Shown piece by piece: positions 33,550 through 43,031 of a stretch of 64,000 nucleotides of DNA. The position numbers and the translations under genes were made by a program. How positions within the stretch are numbered: the first letter of the stretch is position 1; each line of letters begins with the position of its first letter. This DNA is from Haloplanus sp. XH21 (GTDB lineage Archaea > Halobacteriota > Halobacteria > Halobacteriales > Haloferacaceae): contig NZ_JALLPL010000001.1 of assembly GCF_023276355.1 (NCBI RefSeq), forward strand, positions 1,178,001-1,242,000. The letters run 5' to 3'. A model generated the notes under the pieces. The model was not told the DNA's origin. It saw only the letters and a program-made list of their open reading frames with translations, and ran no database searches.

Positions 33550-35666
33550 AGCGTCGAGAAGTCGAGTTCGTCACTCCAGACGAGCGACCCGTCGATTTTC
33601 ACCGGCACCGTCTCGAGCGAGAGGAACTGCTGGAGTTCGTCGGCCGTCATATCGAACGAGCGCGAGTCGCCCGACCAGAGGTAGTACTGATCCTCGTCGT
33701 TGATCCACGGCATGACGAGGCTCCCCATACCGATTCCCGTCGCCGGGTACGGTTTCCATCCGAGTTCGTAGCCATCGGCGGTTCGGTTGACCACACAGAC
33801 GTTCGGCGGGCCGCCGTCGGTCCGCGCCAGCGACAGGCTACTGTCGCCGATGACGGTGTACTGGTCGCCGATGACCGAATCGTCGCGAGCTACCTCCAGT
33901 GCGCTCCCGATGGTGAACCCGCGGTTGAGCAGGCGCGCCAGCATCCGTCCGATTCTGACGGCGCCGCTGTTGATGACGTCCGAGAGCGTGACGATGCCGG
34001 CGATGGCGCCCGCCTCGATGAGGGCCGATCCCTGTTCGTACGACTGGCACGCGTTGAGCAGGAAGGCGTCCGCGCCGGCGTCCGTCAGCGTCGTCGCGTC
34101 GAGTTTGCCGTCGGCGCATTCGAACCCCTCGGCGTCGATGTGGCCGATGTAGTGGAGGAGATCCGCCTCGGCCGAGAGCACCCGTCGTAGCTCGCGCTGG
34201 GTCAGGTCGTGGTGGACCTGCACGTCGAACGGGAGCTCCTCCCGGGAGCCGTACACCGCGTCGACGACGTCGCGTTCGTCGGCCATCCGGGGGTCGTTAC
34301 AGACGACGGTGATGCCGATGTCGCCGTCGGTCGGCGTTCGGTCGAGGCGGTTGTAGAACGCGGCGGTGGTCGCCTTGCTGGCGCCGATGGGGGCGCCCTC
34401 GCCCACCCAGGACTGTTCGAGCGAGTCCGTCGTCTCCGGCTGGACGTACGACCGCGACGCTTCGTCGGCCGCGGCGCTCCGCGTGAACGCTTCGTCCCGG
34501 AAGAACTCGTTCGCGGCGGTAGTCTGAACTGCCGAACTCGGCTCCGGCTGGTCCTGTGGCGTTCGCACGACGGCGAGGTCGTTGGTGACGAAGGGGAGCA
34601 GTTCCACGTTCTCGGGCGTCGGCGCGACGTGAGAGGTGAGCCGCCACTCCGGCAGTTCGTCCTCGACGGCGCCGAACGGCACGGAGAGATACTCCTCGAG
34701 TTGCGTCGACAGCGACTGCTCGTACAGCCACTCGAAGTCCAGATCCAGATCGGTTTCGACGGCCGCGCGCTCGTGCAGGTCGACGTTGTAGTACCCCTCG
34801 GTGCGGGTCACACAGTCGAGGAAGAACGTCTGCTTGAGGACGCGTTCGACCTCCGTCTCGAAGCCCCGCACCGTATCGAGGTCGTGTTCGAAGCCGTCGT
34901 CGGTCACCAGACGGGGAGCTCCCCCCGGCACGACATCGGCGGCGACGTAGTACGCCAGCGGCGCGGCCACGTAGATGGACTCGTAGTCTGGCGGGAGTTC
35001 GAGTCTGACGCCCGTCTCCGGCGACGACAGGGCGTCGGGCACGTCGACCGCGTCGCCGAGTTCGACGAGCGGCGGGTGACCCCGGAGCGTCGGATACGAC
35101 CGTTCGGGAGACGTGGTCTTCAGTGCCGACGAGAACTCCGATACGGCCGCCATCACGTCCGTCGGGTCGTCGGTCGTGGTGATCGTCGCCGCCGGCCCTT
35201 CGTGGTGGGAGCGCGCGCCGACGTGGACCTGTCGATGGTCGTCGAACTCGATGCGCGTCCGGTTGACGTCCGACGCCACCGTGACGGGGGCGTCGACGCG
35301 CAGGTAGATCTTGATCGGCCCACAGAGCTCGAGGCTGTAGGTGCCCGCAGGAAACTCCTCGTAGGCGAAATGTTCGGTCTCGGCCAGCATCTCGCCCGCG
35401 TCGTCGCGGACACAGACCGAGACGACCGTCGGGAGTTCGATTTCCGCGGCACCGATGGTCACCGCGGCGTCGACGGGGAATCGGTGCGCCGAGGGATCCG
35501 CCGGACTCGGCGAGACTGGCGTGTCAGTGTACAGTCGGAACTGATCGCGCTCGATCAGGTCCGTGACGACCAGCCCCGACTCGTCGTCGAGTGAGGAAAA
35601 CGACACTTCGAGGGGCTCGTCCGTCGTGTCAGCGCGCCCCCCACGCGCTTGCCCGGAGCGACTCAT
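33546..35666 (-). CDS. CHAT-domain (caspase-like) protease with large N-terminal region
   Basis: 706 residues. The C-terminal third is a CHAT peptidase: the catalytic His in ADLLHYIGHIDAEGF (His509) and the catalytic Cys in DAFLLNACQSYEQGSALIEA (Cys540), followed by GIVTLSDVINSGAV as in family C14/C80-like CHAT proteins. Residues 1-450 are acidic, beta-rich and not recognised, perhaps a sensor or substrate-holding part. It has no signal peptide, so it is cytosolic. A TATA box (AATATACTTTTG, minus strand, near 35701) serves it. The neighbours are the convergent small peptide gene and, upstream on the same strand, an unknown protein. Confidence 0.8.
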   Translation of the reverse strand: MSRSGQARGGRADTTDEPLEVSFSSLDDESGLVVTDLIERDQFRLYTDTPVSPSPADPSAHRFPVDAAVTIGAAEIELPTVVSVCVRDDAGEMLAETEHFAYEEFPAGTYSLELCGPIKIYLRVDAPVTVASDVNRTRIEFDDHRQVHVGARSHHEGPAATITTTDDPTDVMAAVSEFSSALKTTSPERSYPTLRGHPPLVELGDAVDVPDALSSPETGVRLELPPDYESIYVAAPLAYYVAADVVPGGAPRLVTDDGFEHDLDTVRGFETEVERVLKQTFFLDCVTRTEGYYNVDLHERAAVETDLDLDFEWLYEQSLSTQLEEYLSVPFGAVEDELPEWRLTSHVAPTPENVELLPFVTNDLAVVRTPQDQPEPSSAVQTTAANEFFRDEAFTRSAAADEASRSYVQPETTDSLEQSWVGEGAPIGASKATTAAFYNRLDRTPTDGDIGITVVCNDPRMADERDVVDAVYGSREELPFDVQVHHDLTQRELRRVLSAEADLLHYIGHIDAEGFECADGKLDATTLTDAGADAFLLNACQSYEQGSALIEAGAIAGIVTLSDVINSGAVRIGRMLARLLNRGFTIGSALEVARDDSVIGDQYTVIGDSSLSLARTDGGPPNVCVVNRTADGYELGWKPYPATGIGMGSLVMPWINDEDQYYLWSGDSRSFDMTADELQQFLSLETVPVKIDGSLVWSDELDFSTL

Positions 35667-35716
35667 CGTATTCTCAAGTCAGTCGTCGGACACAAAAGTA
35701 TATTGTCACCTATGGA

Positions 35717-36436
35717 TCACGTTTCCGGGGTTTCGAGGGGAAGCCAGTCCGACGTAAGGTCACGGTCGCGGAAATGCCACCGTTGATCCAACCGCTCCCC
35801 GTCGATGCGGAGTTCGACCGTCGCGTCGAACAGGGGTTGGAAGAGCCTGACTACCTCGGCGCTCAGGTCTCGTGGCAGGCGGAAGTGAACGAGTCCGCCG
35901 ACCGACCGGGCCTGGGCGACCAGGACGTGCACGAGTCGGAAGGCCGTCTCCCGGCCGTGGGCCGCGAGCACCGTCGGGAGGCAGTCGAACGCCATCCGAA
36001 ACTCGGCGGGATCGAGTCCGCCGGCGAACAGGTCGAACTCCTCGATGACCGTCGCCACCGTCTCACCGAGGTCTTGGAGCGTCCCGTCGATGACGTGCGT
36101 TCGTGGCGTCACCTGTTCGAACGATTCGGCCGTCGTGGCCGCGCTCCGTGCGCTCTCGCCGCGCGTGACGAGGCGTGCGTACTCCGAGGAGAGCGGCCCC
36201 GTCTCTCGCAGTCGTTCGATGGCACTCTGCCGACTCGGTTCCGGCGCGACGACGAGTCGCCGTCGCGGCGGATCGGCGTCCGGGTCGCCGAGCATCGTTG
36301 CCGACGCCGTTGCGAACATCTCTTCGGGGACCGATCCTACGACGAGGAGGGCACTTCCCTGCTCTTTCAGTGTTGCTAGCGCGTGTGCGAAGCTAACCCC
36401 CTCGTCGTCTGGGCCCATCCCACCACCCGCAACCAT
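35717..36436 (-). CDS. Unknown protein of the CHAT locus (DUF7504-like)
   Basis: 239 residues. SFAHALATLKEQGSALLVVG and RRRLVVAPEPSRQ suggest an alpha/beta, RecA-like core without a standard Walker A. VATVIEEFDLFAGGLDPAEF and later strands continue the fold. The frame opens at GTG 36460, but a TATA-like AGTATTATTT (minus strand, 36461-36470) is centred about 30 bases before ATG 36436, so that start is chosen as near-leaderless. I recall a haloarchaeal DUF7504 family of this kind near CHAT genes (unverified). It is 50 bases upstream of the CHAT gene. Confidence 0.55.
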   Translation of the reverse strand: MVAGGGMGPDDEGVSFAHALATLKEQGSALLVVGSVPEEMFATASATMLGDPDADPPRRRLVVAPEPSRQSAIERLRETGPLSSEYARLVTRGESARSAATTAESFEQVTPRTHVIDGTLQDLGETVATVIEEFDLFAGGLDPAEFRMAFDCLPTVLAAHGRETAFRLVHVLVAQARSVGGLVHFRLPRDLSAEVVRLFQPLFDATVELRIDGERLDQRWHFRDRDLTSDWLPLETPET

Positions 36437-36490
36437 CAACTGATCGAAGGGAACCCCCACAAATAATACTTCGTATCCCCGACACCAGCG

Positions 36491-37630
36491 TTACCGGTCG
36501 TCGAGGAACGATTCGATGCGGTTCATCGCCTCCTTCAGCTCCGGCATCCCGGTCGCGTAGGAGGCCCGCAGGTGGCCGTAGCCCTCTTCGCCGAAGACCC
36601 GTCCGGGAACGAGCGCGACGCCCTCCTCCTGGAGCAGGTCCTCCGCGAACTGCTCGTCGTCGTACGGCGCTTCGGGGAAGACGTAGAAGGCGCCTTTCGC
36701 CTCGAAGCAGTCGAGGCCGATATCGCGGAACCGCGAGATGACGAACCGACGGCGGCGGTCGTACTGCGTGCGCATCTCGGCCACGTCGTCGTCACACGAC
36801 TGGAGGGCTTCGAGCGCGGCGTACTGGGCCGTCGTCGGCGCCGACAGCATCGTGTACTGGTGGATGCGGTTCATCGCGTCGATCACCTCGCTCGGGCCGA
36901 GCGCGTAGCCGAGGCGGAGTCCCGTCATGGCGTACGCCTTCGAGAAGCCGTTGAAGACGATGGTCCGCTCGCGCATGCCCGGTAAGGTCGCGATCGACGC
37001 GTGGTCGCCCTCGTAGGTCAGCCCCGCGTAGATCTCGTCGGAGAGCACCGTCAGGTCGTGTTCGCGGGCGAACTCCGCGATTTCGGCGAGTTCGTCCGCC
37101 GTCGCCGTCGCCCCCGTCGGGTTGTTCGGGTAGCAGATCATCAACACCTCGGCGTCGGCGGCGCCGGCGCGCTCCAGGTCGTCGTAGGTCAACACGAAGT
37201 CGTTCTCGGCTCGCGTCGACACGGGCAGCGGATCGCCGCCGGAGAAGCGCACGCCTGGACCGTAGGAGATGTACGCCGGCGACTGGATGGCGACCGTATC
37301 GCCGGGGTCGACCAGCGCCCGCAGCGCCAGGTCGACGGCCTCGCTCGCTCCGGTCGTCACCAGAATCTCCTCGTCGGGGCCGTACTCCAGCCCGTACTGC
37401 GTGACGTGGCTCGAAATCGCCTCGCGGAGCTCGTACATTCCGCGGTTAGTCGTGTAGGAGGTCCGCCCCCGTTCCAGGGAGTGGATGGCGGACGCCCGCG
37501 CCTTCCACGGGGCACTGAAGTCGGGTTCACCCACGCCGAGCGAGATGACGTCGTCCATCTCTTCGGCGAGTTCGAAGAAGCGCCGGATACCGGACGGCGG
37601 GGTGTTTCGGGCGCGTGCTGACAGCTTCAT
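36491..37630 (-). CDS. PLP-dependent aminotransferase, class I/II (AspC-like)
   Basis: 379 residues. Fold-type I landmarks: VISLGVGEPDFSAPW, TTGASEAVDLALRALVDPGD, MICYPNNPTGATAT, LSDEIYAGLTYEGD and the PLP lysine in VFNGFSKAYAMTGLRLGYAL. The last half ends with GRVFGEEGYGHLRASYA (the substrate carboxylate Arg). It is probably an aspartate or broad-range aminotransferase. It overlaps the upstream Lrp-type regulator gene by 4 bases, which suggests the regulator controls this pair. Confidence 0.9.
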   Translation of the reverse strand: MKLSARARNTPPSGIRRFFELAEEMDDVISLGVGEPDFSAPWKARASAIHSLERGRTSYTTNRGMYELREAISSHVTQYGLEYGPDEEILVTTGASEAVDLALRALVDPGDTVAIQSPAYISYGPGVRFSGGDPLPVSTRAENDFVLTYDDLERAGAADAEVLMICYPNNPTGATATADELAEIAEFAREHDLTVLSDEIYAGLTYEGDHASIATLPGMRERTIVFNGFSKAYAMTGLRLGYALGPSEVIDAMNRIHQYTMLSAPTTAQYAALEALQSCDDDVAEMRTQYDRRRRFVISRFRDIGLDCFEAKGAFYVFPEAPYDDEQFAEDLLQEEGVALVPGRVFGEEGYGHLRASYATGMPELKEAMNRIESFLDDR

Positions 37631-38115
37631 GGCGAAATCGAGAGGCGGTCGTCCTCGTCGCTGTCGATGAACTCCAGGCCGCTGTTCTTGTAGGTGTTCA
37701 TGACGAAGTGCGTCACGGTCTGGGTCACCTCGGGGATCGGTGCGATCTGCTCGGAGACGAACATGGAGACGTCACGCATCGAGTCGCCCTCGACGGTCAC
37801 GTCGAAGTCGTAGTCGCCGGAGACGAGACGGAGCGCCGTCACCTCGTCGAACTTCGTGATGCGTCCGGCGACATCGGCGTATTTCGTCTCGCGGTCGAGT
37901 TCGAGGTTGAGTTCGACTTCGGCCTCGACGTGGTCGCGGTCGACGCGACTCCAGTCGACGACCGGCTGATAGCCGAGGACCGCGCCCTCGGCCTCCAGTT
38001 CGTCGATCATCTCCTCGACTTCCGCTTCCGAGCAGCCGAGCTGTCGCGATATCGTCTCGGGGCTCTCGCGGGCGTTCTCAAGGAGTAAGTCGAGTAGCGC
38101 TAACTTATCGGCCAT
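37627..38115 (-). CDS. Lrp/AsnC-family transcription regulator
   Basis: 162 residues. The N-terminal winged helix (about 1-55) contains LLENARESPETISRQLGCSE, and VEEMIDELEAEGAVLGYQPV is the linker helix and strand. The C-terminal RAM ligand domain has ALRLVSGDYDFDVTVEGDSM and TVTHFVMNTYKNSG. Lrp-like proteins sense amino acids. It is the first gene of a two-gene operon with the aminotransferase (4-base overlap), a common haloarchaeal pairing. Confidence 0.9.
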   Translation of the reverse strand: MADKLALLDLLLENARESPETISRQLGCSEAEVEEMIDELEAEGAVLGYQPVVDWSRVDRDHVEAEVELNLELDRETKYADVAGRITKFDEVTALRLVSGDYDFDVTVEGDSMRDVSMFVSEQIAPIPEVTQTVTHFVMNTYKNSGLEFIDSDEDDRLSISP

Positions 38116-38225
38116 ACCGTCTCCTTGGTTCCCTGCATGAAAGGACTTGCTTATGCGTCAGTATCCGTCTCGAACGTGGGCCTGTCGGCGAAAGACCGAT
38201 ACGCGGCGACGGCGTGCCGTCGTGC

Positions 38226-40028
38226 ATGGCCCTCTCCGACGCGTTTCTGACGCCGCTCGGGCTTCTCGCCCTCCTTGCGGTCGTCCCCGTCGTCTATCTC
38301 TATCTCGTCCAGCCCGATCCGCGTCGCGTCGAACTCCCGACCCTCCGTCTCCTGTTCGAAGACGACCAGCGCGACGCCTCGAACCCCTTCCTCGAACGGC
38401 TCCGCCGCAGCCTCCTCCTCCTCTTGCAGCTGCTCGTGATCGTCGCCCTCGCGCTCGCGCTCGCCGGCCCCTACGTCTCCGTCTCGGAGAGCCAGACCGT
38501 CGAGGAGACGGTGATCGTCCTCGACGGCAGCGCGAGCATGGGCGTCGAAACCGACGATGGCGGGACGCGGTTCGACGCCGCCCGGGCCGCCGCTCGCGAG
38601 GCGACGACCGGCACCAACGCCGTCGTCTTCGCGGGGGCCGACACTCGGATCGCACTCCGCTCCGGCGGCACCACGGCCGCCTCCACGGCGCTCGACGGAC
38701 TCTCGCTCACCGACGCGCCGACGGATCTCGCCGACGCCGTCTCGCAGGCGGCCGCCATCGCGGGCGAGAACGCGCGGATCGTCGTCCTCAGCGACTTCGC
38801 CGACAGCGCCTGGACCGACGCCGTGCGGTCGGCGCGCGCCCGCGGCCTGCAGGTCGACCTCCGCCAGTTCGCGGGGGGTGGCGCGGCCAACGTGGGGATC
38901 GTCGACCGCTCGTTCGCGGGCGCGAACGTCACGCTCACGGTGCAGAACTTCGGTAGCGAATCCGTCACCCGTTCCGTGACCCTCGGTGGCCGCAGTCGCT
39001 CGCTGGCGCTCGGTTCCGGCGACGTGTCGCGGGTGACGCTTCCCGTACCTGCCGGCGGCGGCGAGGCCCGACTGACACCCGGTGACTCCTTCCCGACCGA
39101 CGATGTCGCGTACGTCGCGGCGCCCGCCGATCCCGCGGTCGACGTCTTGTTGCTGACCAACGACCGGAACCGACATCTCGTGACCGCGCTCTCGGTGATC
39201 GACGAGGTGCGGCTCACCATCGACCAACCGCCGACGACCGTCGACGACGGCTACGACGTGATCCTCTACAGTAATCTGGAAGCCGAGCGCCTCCTCCAGG
39301 GCAACGTCGAGGCGGGCCGCGATGTGGTCGCCAACGGCGGCGGCGTCGGCGTCCTCGCTCAGGAGAACCCGCCGGACACCTACGGCGACCTCCTCCTCGT
39401 CTCGCCGACGGGCGTCGGAACGACCCCTTCGATCGGGCAGGTGACGGCGGACGAACTGACACGCGGCATCGACTTCCCGCCGCCGGACGCGTATCTCGAG
39501 GGGTCGCTGCGGGACGGCACCGCGCTGGTCCGCACCGCCGACGGCACGCCGCTCGTCGCGACGGCGACCCGCGGTCCCGGCCGCCTGCTCTACTACGGGT
39601 CCGTAGTCGACCAGGACCCGTTCCGGTTCAACTACCAGTATCCCGTCTTCTGGAAGCGCGCGGTGTTCCATCTCGCCGGCCGCGAGTCGCTGTCGGCGCT
39701 GAACCGCGAGACGGGGAGTCGCCTCCAAGTTGCGAACGCCACGACCGTCGAGACGCCCGACGGCGACACCGTCTCGACTCAACGCATCCCGCTCGATCGC
39801 GCCGGCTTCTACGTCGTCGGTGACCGCCGGATCGGCGTCTCCCTCTACAGCGACGCCGAATCGGCCGTCGACGCCACGCCGCTCACCGACCGGACGGACG
39901 ACACCGGCGTTCCCGTGCGCGAAGAGGAGCGGCAGGTCCCTCGCCCGCTGACGTGGGTTGTCGCGCTCGTGGGACTGCTCGCCGCGGTGGTCGAAGTGGC
40001 CTATCTCCGTCGACGGGGTGATCTCTGA
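38226..40028 (+). CDS. BatA-like membrane protein with VWA domain
   Basis: 600 residues. Two N-terminal helices (LTPLGLLALLAVVPVVYLYL and SLLLLLQLLVIVALALALAG) around LPTLRLLFEDDQRDASNP are the BatA (Aerotolerance) N-terminal module. A von Willebrand A domain follows, with the MIDAS-type VIVLDGSASMGVETDD. A beta-rich part and a gatase-like part come next, then the C-terminal helix WVVALVGLLAAVVEVAYL. It is the first gene of the six-gene VWA/MoxR operon. ATG 38226 is chosen over GTG 38214. Confidence 0.85.
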   Translation: MALSDAFLTPLGLLALLAVVPVVYLYLVQPDPRRVELPTLRLLFEDDQRDASNPFLERLRRSLLLLLQLLVIVALALALAGPYVSVSESQTVEETVIVLDGSASMGVETDDGGTRFDAARAAAREATTGTNAVVFAGADTRIALRSGGTTAASTALDGLSLTDAPTDLADAVSQAAAIAGENARIVVLSDFADSAWTDAVRSARARGLQVDLRQFAGGGAANVGIVDRSFAGANVTLTVQNFGSESVTRSVTLGGRSRSLALGSGDVSRVTLPVPAGGGEARLTPGDSFPTDDVAYVAAPADPAVDVLLLTNDRNRHLVTALSVIDEVRLTIDQPPTTVDDGYDVILYSNLEAERLLQGNVEAGRDVVANGGGVGVLAQENPPDTYGDLLLVSPTGVGTTPSIGQVTADELTRGIDFPPPDAYLEGSLRDGTALVRTADGTPLVATATRGPGRLLYYGSVVDQDPFRFNYQYPVFWKRAVFHLAGRESLSALNRETGSRLQVANATTVETPDGDTVSTQRIPLDRAGFYVVGDRRIGVSLYSDAESAVDATPLTDRTDDTGVPVREEERQVPRPLTWVVALVGLLAAVVEVAYLRRRGDL

Positions 40029-42403
40029 TGTGGGGCGCCCTCGCCGTCCGCACGGCGCTCGCCGACGGCACCGTCGTCGGCCTCGAACGGCCGCTGGCGC
40101 TCGTGGCGTTGCCCGTCGCCATCGGGCTGTTCGTCCTGCTCGTTCGCTACCGCGCCTCGGGGACGGCCGCCCCGCGGAGTCGACGCCTGTTGCTCGCCTC
40201 GCGGATCACCCTCGCAACCTTGCTCGTCGTCGCGGCCGCCGGTCCCTTCACGGTCGTCACGACGGAGACGCGAGGCGACCCCAGCGTGTCGCTGCTGGCC
40301 GACCGATCGAACAGTACGGGCGTGTCGCCGGCCGTCGCGGAAGACCTCGCGAGCGACATCGAGAGCGAGGGCGTGCCGACGACGGTGTCGACCGTCGGCC
40401 AGGGGACGAACTCGCGGATCGGCGACGGCATCGCGGCCAACCTCCGCGAGAACGGCTCCATCGTGGTCGTCTCGGACGGCCAGGTCACCGGCGGCCAACC
40501 GCTCTCCGAGACGGCGGAGTTCGCGCGCTCGCTCAACGCCACGATCAGTGCCGTCAGCCCCGCCCCGACCCGAACCGAGCGGTACGTCACGCTCGCCGGT
40601 CCCGAGAAGACCAGCGTCGGCGTGGAGAGTCGGTTTCTAGTTCGGGTGGCGGGCGTCCAGGCCGACGCCCCGGTGACCGTTCGGATCGCCATCGACGGTA
40701 CCCCTGTAGCCACCGAGCGACTCGACGAGGGCACCGGGAGCGTCCCCGTGACCCACACGTTCTCCGACACCGGCACGCACCGGATCACCGCCGAAATCGA
40801 CGGCGACGACGTGTATGCGGCCAACGACGTCGTTCGCGGGACCGTCCGCGCCGTCGAGCAGCCACGCGTGCTCTACGTTTCCCGTGGCGACTACCCGCTC
40901 CGATCGTATCTCGACCAGTTGTACGACGTGGAGACGACCGATTCGGTGCCCGCGGATCTCGACCCCTACTACGCCGTCGTCGTCCAGAACGTGGCGGCGG
41001 ACGACCTGGGCAACGTCGACGAACTCCAGCAGTTCGTCATCGACGGGAACGGCCTGCTGATGGCCGGCGGGCCGAACGCCTTCGAAAACGGCGGCTACGC
41101 CAACTCCTCGGTCGCGTCGATGCTCCCCGTCACGCTCGGAGAATCGACGCCGGGCAGCGCACGGATCGTCATGCTGATCGACGTCTCCGGGAGCGCGGTC
41201 AACGGCATGCGCGTCCAGAAAGGCATCGCCCTCGACGCCGTCTCACAGCTCTCCGACGACAACACCGTCGGGGTCGTCGGCTTCAACCACGAGGCCTACA
41301 GCGTGGTGCAACCGGCACCGCTGTCGGAGAACCGGGCGACCGTCGAGGACCGCATCCGGCGCTTACAGACCAGCGGGGCGACCGACATCGCCACCGGGCT
41401 TCGCGGCGCCGAGGAGATGCTCGACGGCGAGCGCGGGACGATCATCCTCATCAGCGACGGGGGCGACACCGAGAGTCCGTCGGCCGTCGTGGCGAACGCT
41501 CTCGGCCGACAGGGAGTGCGTGTGATCACCGTCGGCGCCGGACGGGCGATCAACGAGGACGTGTTGCGATCGATCGCTCGGGAGTCCGGTGGCAACTACT
41601 TCGCTGCCGACGAGACCGACCGTCTGCGCCTGCTTTTCGGCGGCGGCAGTCGGCAGTTCGAGGGCGAGGGCCTCACCGTCGTCGACCCCGGACATTTCAT
41701 CACCAGCGGCGTCACGCTGGAGTCGAACCCCGGGCGGCGAAACGACGTGTCGATGCGACCGGGCGCGGACTTCCTCGTCGCCGGGCCGGACGGCACGCCT
41801 GCGGTCGCCTCGTGGCGCTACGGCCTCGGCCGAGTGGCGACGATCACGACCTACGACGAGAGCGGGGGGCTCGACGGACTGCTCCAGCAACCGGACTCCC
41901 TGCTCGTGACCAAATCCGTCAACTACGCCATCGGCGATCCCGAGCGCAAGGCGACCGGCGTGACCGACGTGCCTGACACGCGGGTCGGGGAGCCGACGAC
42001 GGTCATCTACCGTGGCGACACGCCGCCAAGCGACACCGACCTCCAGTTCCGCGCCGTCGGTGACGGCGTCTACCGCGCCGAGACGACGCCGCCGACGGCC
42101 GGCTTTCACACCGTCGCGGGCGCCACCTACGCCGCGAACTATCCGGCCGAGTACGCGGGGTTCGGTACGTCTCCCGCGCTAACTGACGCCGTGCGAGCCA
42201 CCGGCGGCCAGCAGTTCGACCGCGGTGACGCGGCCGAGATTGCCGCGTTCGCCCGCCAGCAGGCGACGCGCGTTCGCGACGTGCGACGCTCCTGGGACTG
42301 GGCGTTGCTGGCGCTCGCCCTGCTGTTATTCCTGACCGAGGTCGTCGTCCGGCGACTTCAAGTGTATCAGGGGCGTACCCGGACGGAGAGTGGTCTCCCA
42401 TGA
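40028..42403 (+). CDS. Large VWA-domain membrane protein (glutamine-amidotransferase-like plus VWA)
   Basis: 791 residues. Helices at the N-terminus (PLALVALPVAIGLFVLLVRY, LLLASRITLATLLVVAAAG) and C-terminus (WALLALALLLFLTEVVVRRL). The middle contains a gatase-like segment (GNGLLMAGGPNAFENGGY) and a VWA domain with a full MIDAS (MLIDVSGSAVNGMRVQKG, then TDIATGLRGAEEMLDGER and ILISDGGDTESPSA). It probably displays a metal-dependent adhesion domain outside the cell. It overlaps the previous gene by one base and the next by four. Confidence 0.85.
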   Translation: MWGALAVRTALADGTVVGLERPLALVALPVAIGLFVLLVRYRASGTAAPRSRRLLLASRITLATLLVVAAAGPFTVVTTETRGDPSVSLLADRSNSTGVSPAVAEDLASDIESEGVPTTVSTVGQGTNSRIGDGIAANLRENGSIVVVSDGQVTGGQPLSETAEFARSLNATISAVSPAPTRTERYVTLAGPEKTSVGVESRFLVRVAGVQADAPVTVRIAIDGTPVATERLDEGTGSVPVTHTFSDTGTHRITAEIDGDDVYAANDVVRGTVRAVEQPRVLYVSRGDYPLRSYLDQLYDVETTDSVPADLDPYYAVVVQNVAADDLGNVDELQQFVIDGNGLLMAGGPNAFENGGYANSSVASMLPVTLGESTPGSARIVMLIDVSGSAVNGMRVQKGIALDAVSQLSDDNTVGVVGFNHEAYSVVQPAPLSENRATVEDRIRRLQTSGATDIATGLRGAEEMLDGERGTIILISDGGDTESPSAVVANALGRQGVRVITVGAGRAINEDVLRSIARESGGNYFAADETDRLRLLFGGGSRQFEGEGLTVVDPGHFITSGVTLESNPGRRNDVSMRPGADFLVAGPDGTPAVASWRYGLGRVATITTYDESGGLDGLLQQPDSLLVTKSVNYAIGDPERKATGVTDVPDTRVGEPTTVIYRGDTPPSDTDLQFRAVGDGVYRAETTPPTAGFHTVAGATYAANYPAEYAGFGTSPALTDAVRATGGQQFDRGDAAEIAAFARQQATRVRDVRRSWDWALLALALLLFLTEVVVRRLQVYQGRTRTESGLP

Positions 42404-43029
42404 GTCGTATTGGTCACTCGATTAACCTCGCGCTCGCCCTCCTCGTCTGCCTGTCCGTCGCCGGGACCGCCGGCGCGACGCTCTACTACCAAGAGTCGGT
42501 CGAGGAACTCGACGCCGAGAACAGCCAGCTCCGCGACCGGAACGAACAGCTGCGGGAAGACCTCCAGTCGACCGAGCAGGACCTCCAGTCCACTCGCGAA
42601 CGGCTCCGCGAACTCAACGAGAGCCTGAGCACCACCCGGAGCGACGTCAGCCAGGTCTCGGAGAACCTCGAAGAGACCGAGGGGCAACTGGAGTCGACGC
42701 AACAGGAACTCGCGGCGACCCGGCAGGAACTCCAGACCGCACAGGACCGCGTCTCGGATCTGCAGACCCGCACGCAGCGGCTCGAAGCCAGAAACGACGA
42801 CCTCCAGTCTCGCGTCGGCGACCTGGAGTCCACGAACGAGAACCTGCGCGAGGAGCGAAACGACCTCCAGAACGAGGTCGAGGAGCTGAACAGCGAGGTC
42901 TCCAGTCTGGAAGCGGAGGTGACCCGCCTGGAGGGGGTCGAGGCCGAGAACCGACGGCTCAGAGACGCCTTGCGGGAGGCCTGTACCGCGATCAACGGTA
43001 CCCGACCATCGGGGTGTCAGCTGGTCTGA
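42400..43029 (+). CDS. Membrane-anchored long coiled-coil protein
   Basis: 209 residues. One N-terminal helix (HSINLALALLVCLSVAGTAG) is followed by about 160 residues of heptad-like Glu/Gln/Leu/Arg sequence, for example EELDAENSQLRDRNEQLRED and QLESTQQELAATRQELQTAQ, a long parallel coiled coil. It ends in a short Cys-containing tail (CTAINGTRPSGC). Being inside the VWA/MoxR operon with 4-base overlap, it is probably a scaffold joining the VWA proteins. Confidence 0.75.
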   Translation: MSRIGHSINLALALLVCLSVAGTAGATLYYQESVEELDAENSQLRDRNEQLREDLQSTEQDLQSTRERLRELNESLSTTRSDVSQVSENLEETEGQLESTQQELAATRQELQTAQDRVSDLQTRTQRLEARNDDLQSRVGDLESTNENLREERNDLQNEVEELNSEVSSLEAEVTRLEGVEAENRRLRDALREACTAINGTRPSGCQLV

Positions 43030-43031
43030 TC

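Noticed and set aside
33546-35666. CHAT protease as part of a type III-E CRISPR (Craspase) system
   Set aside because: No cas7-11-like gene, no Csx30-type partner and no CRISPR array in the window.
42430-43000. Direct repeats that might be a CRISPR-like array
   Set aside because: The repetition comes from heptads of a coiled-coil protein; unit lengths vary and the frame is open throughout.
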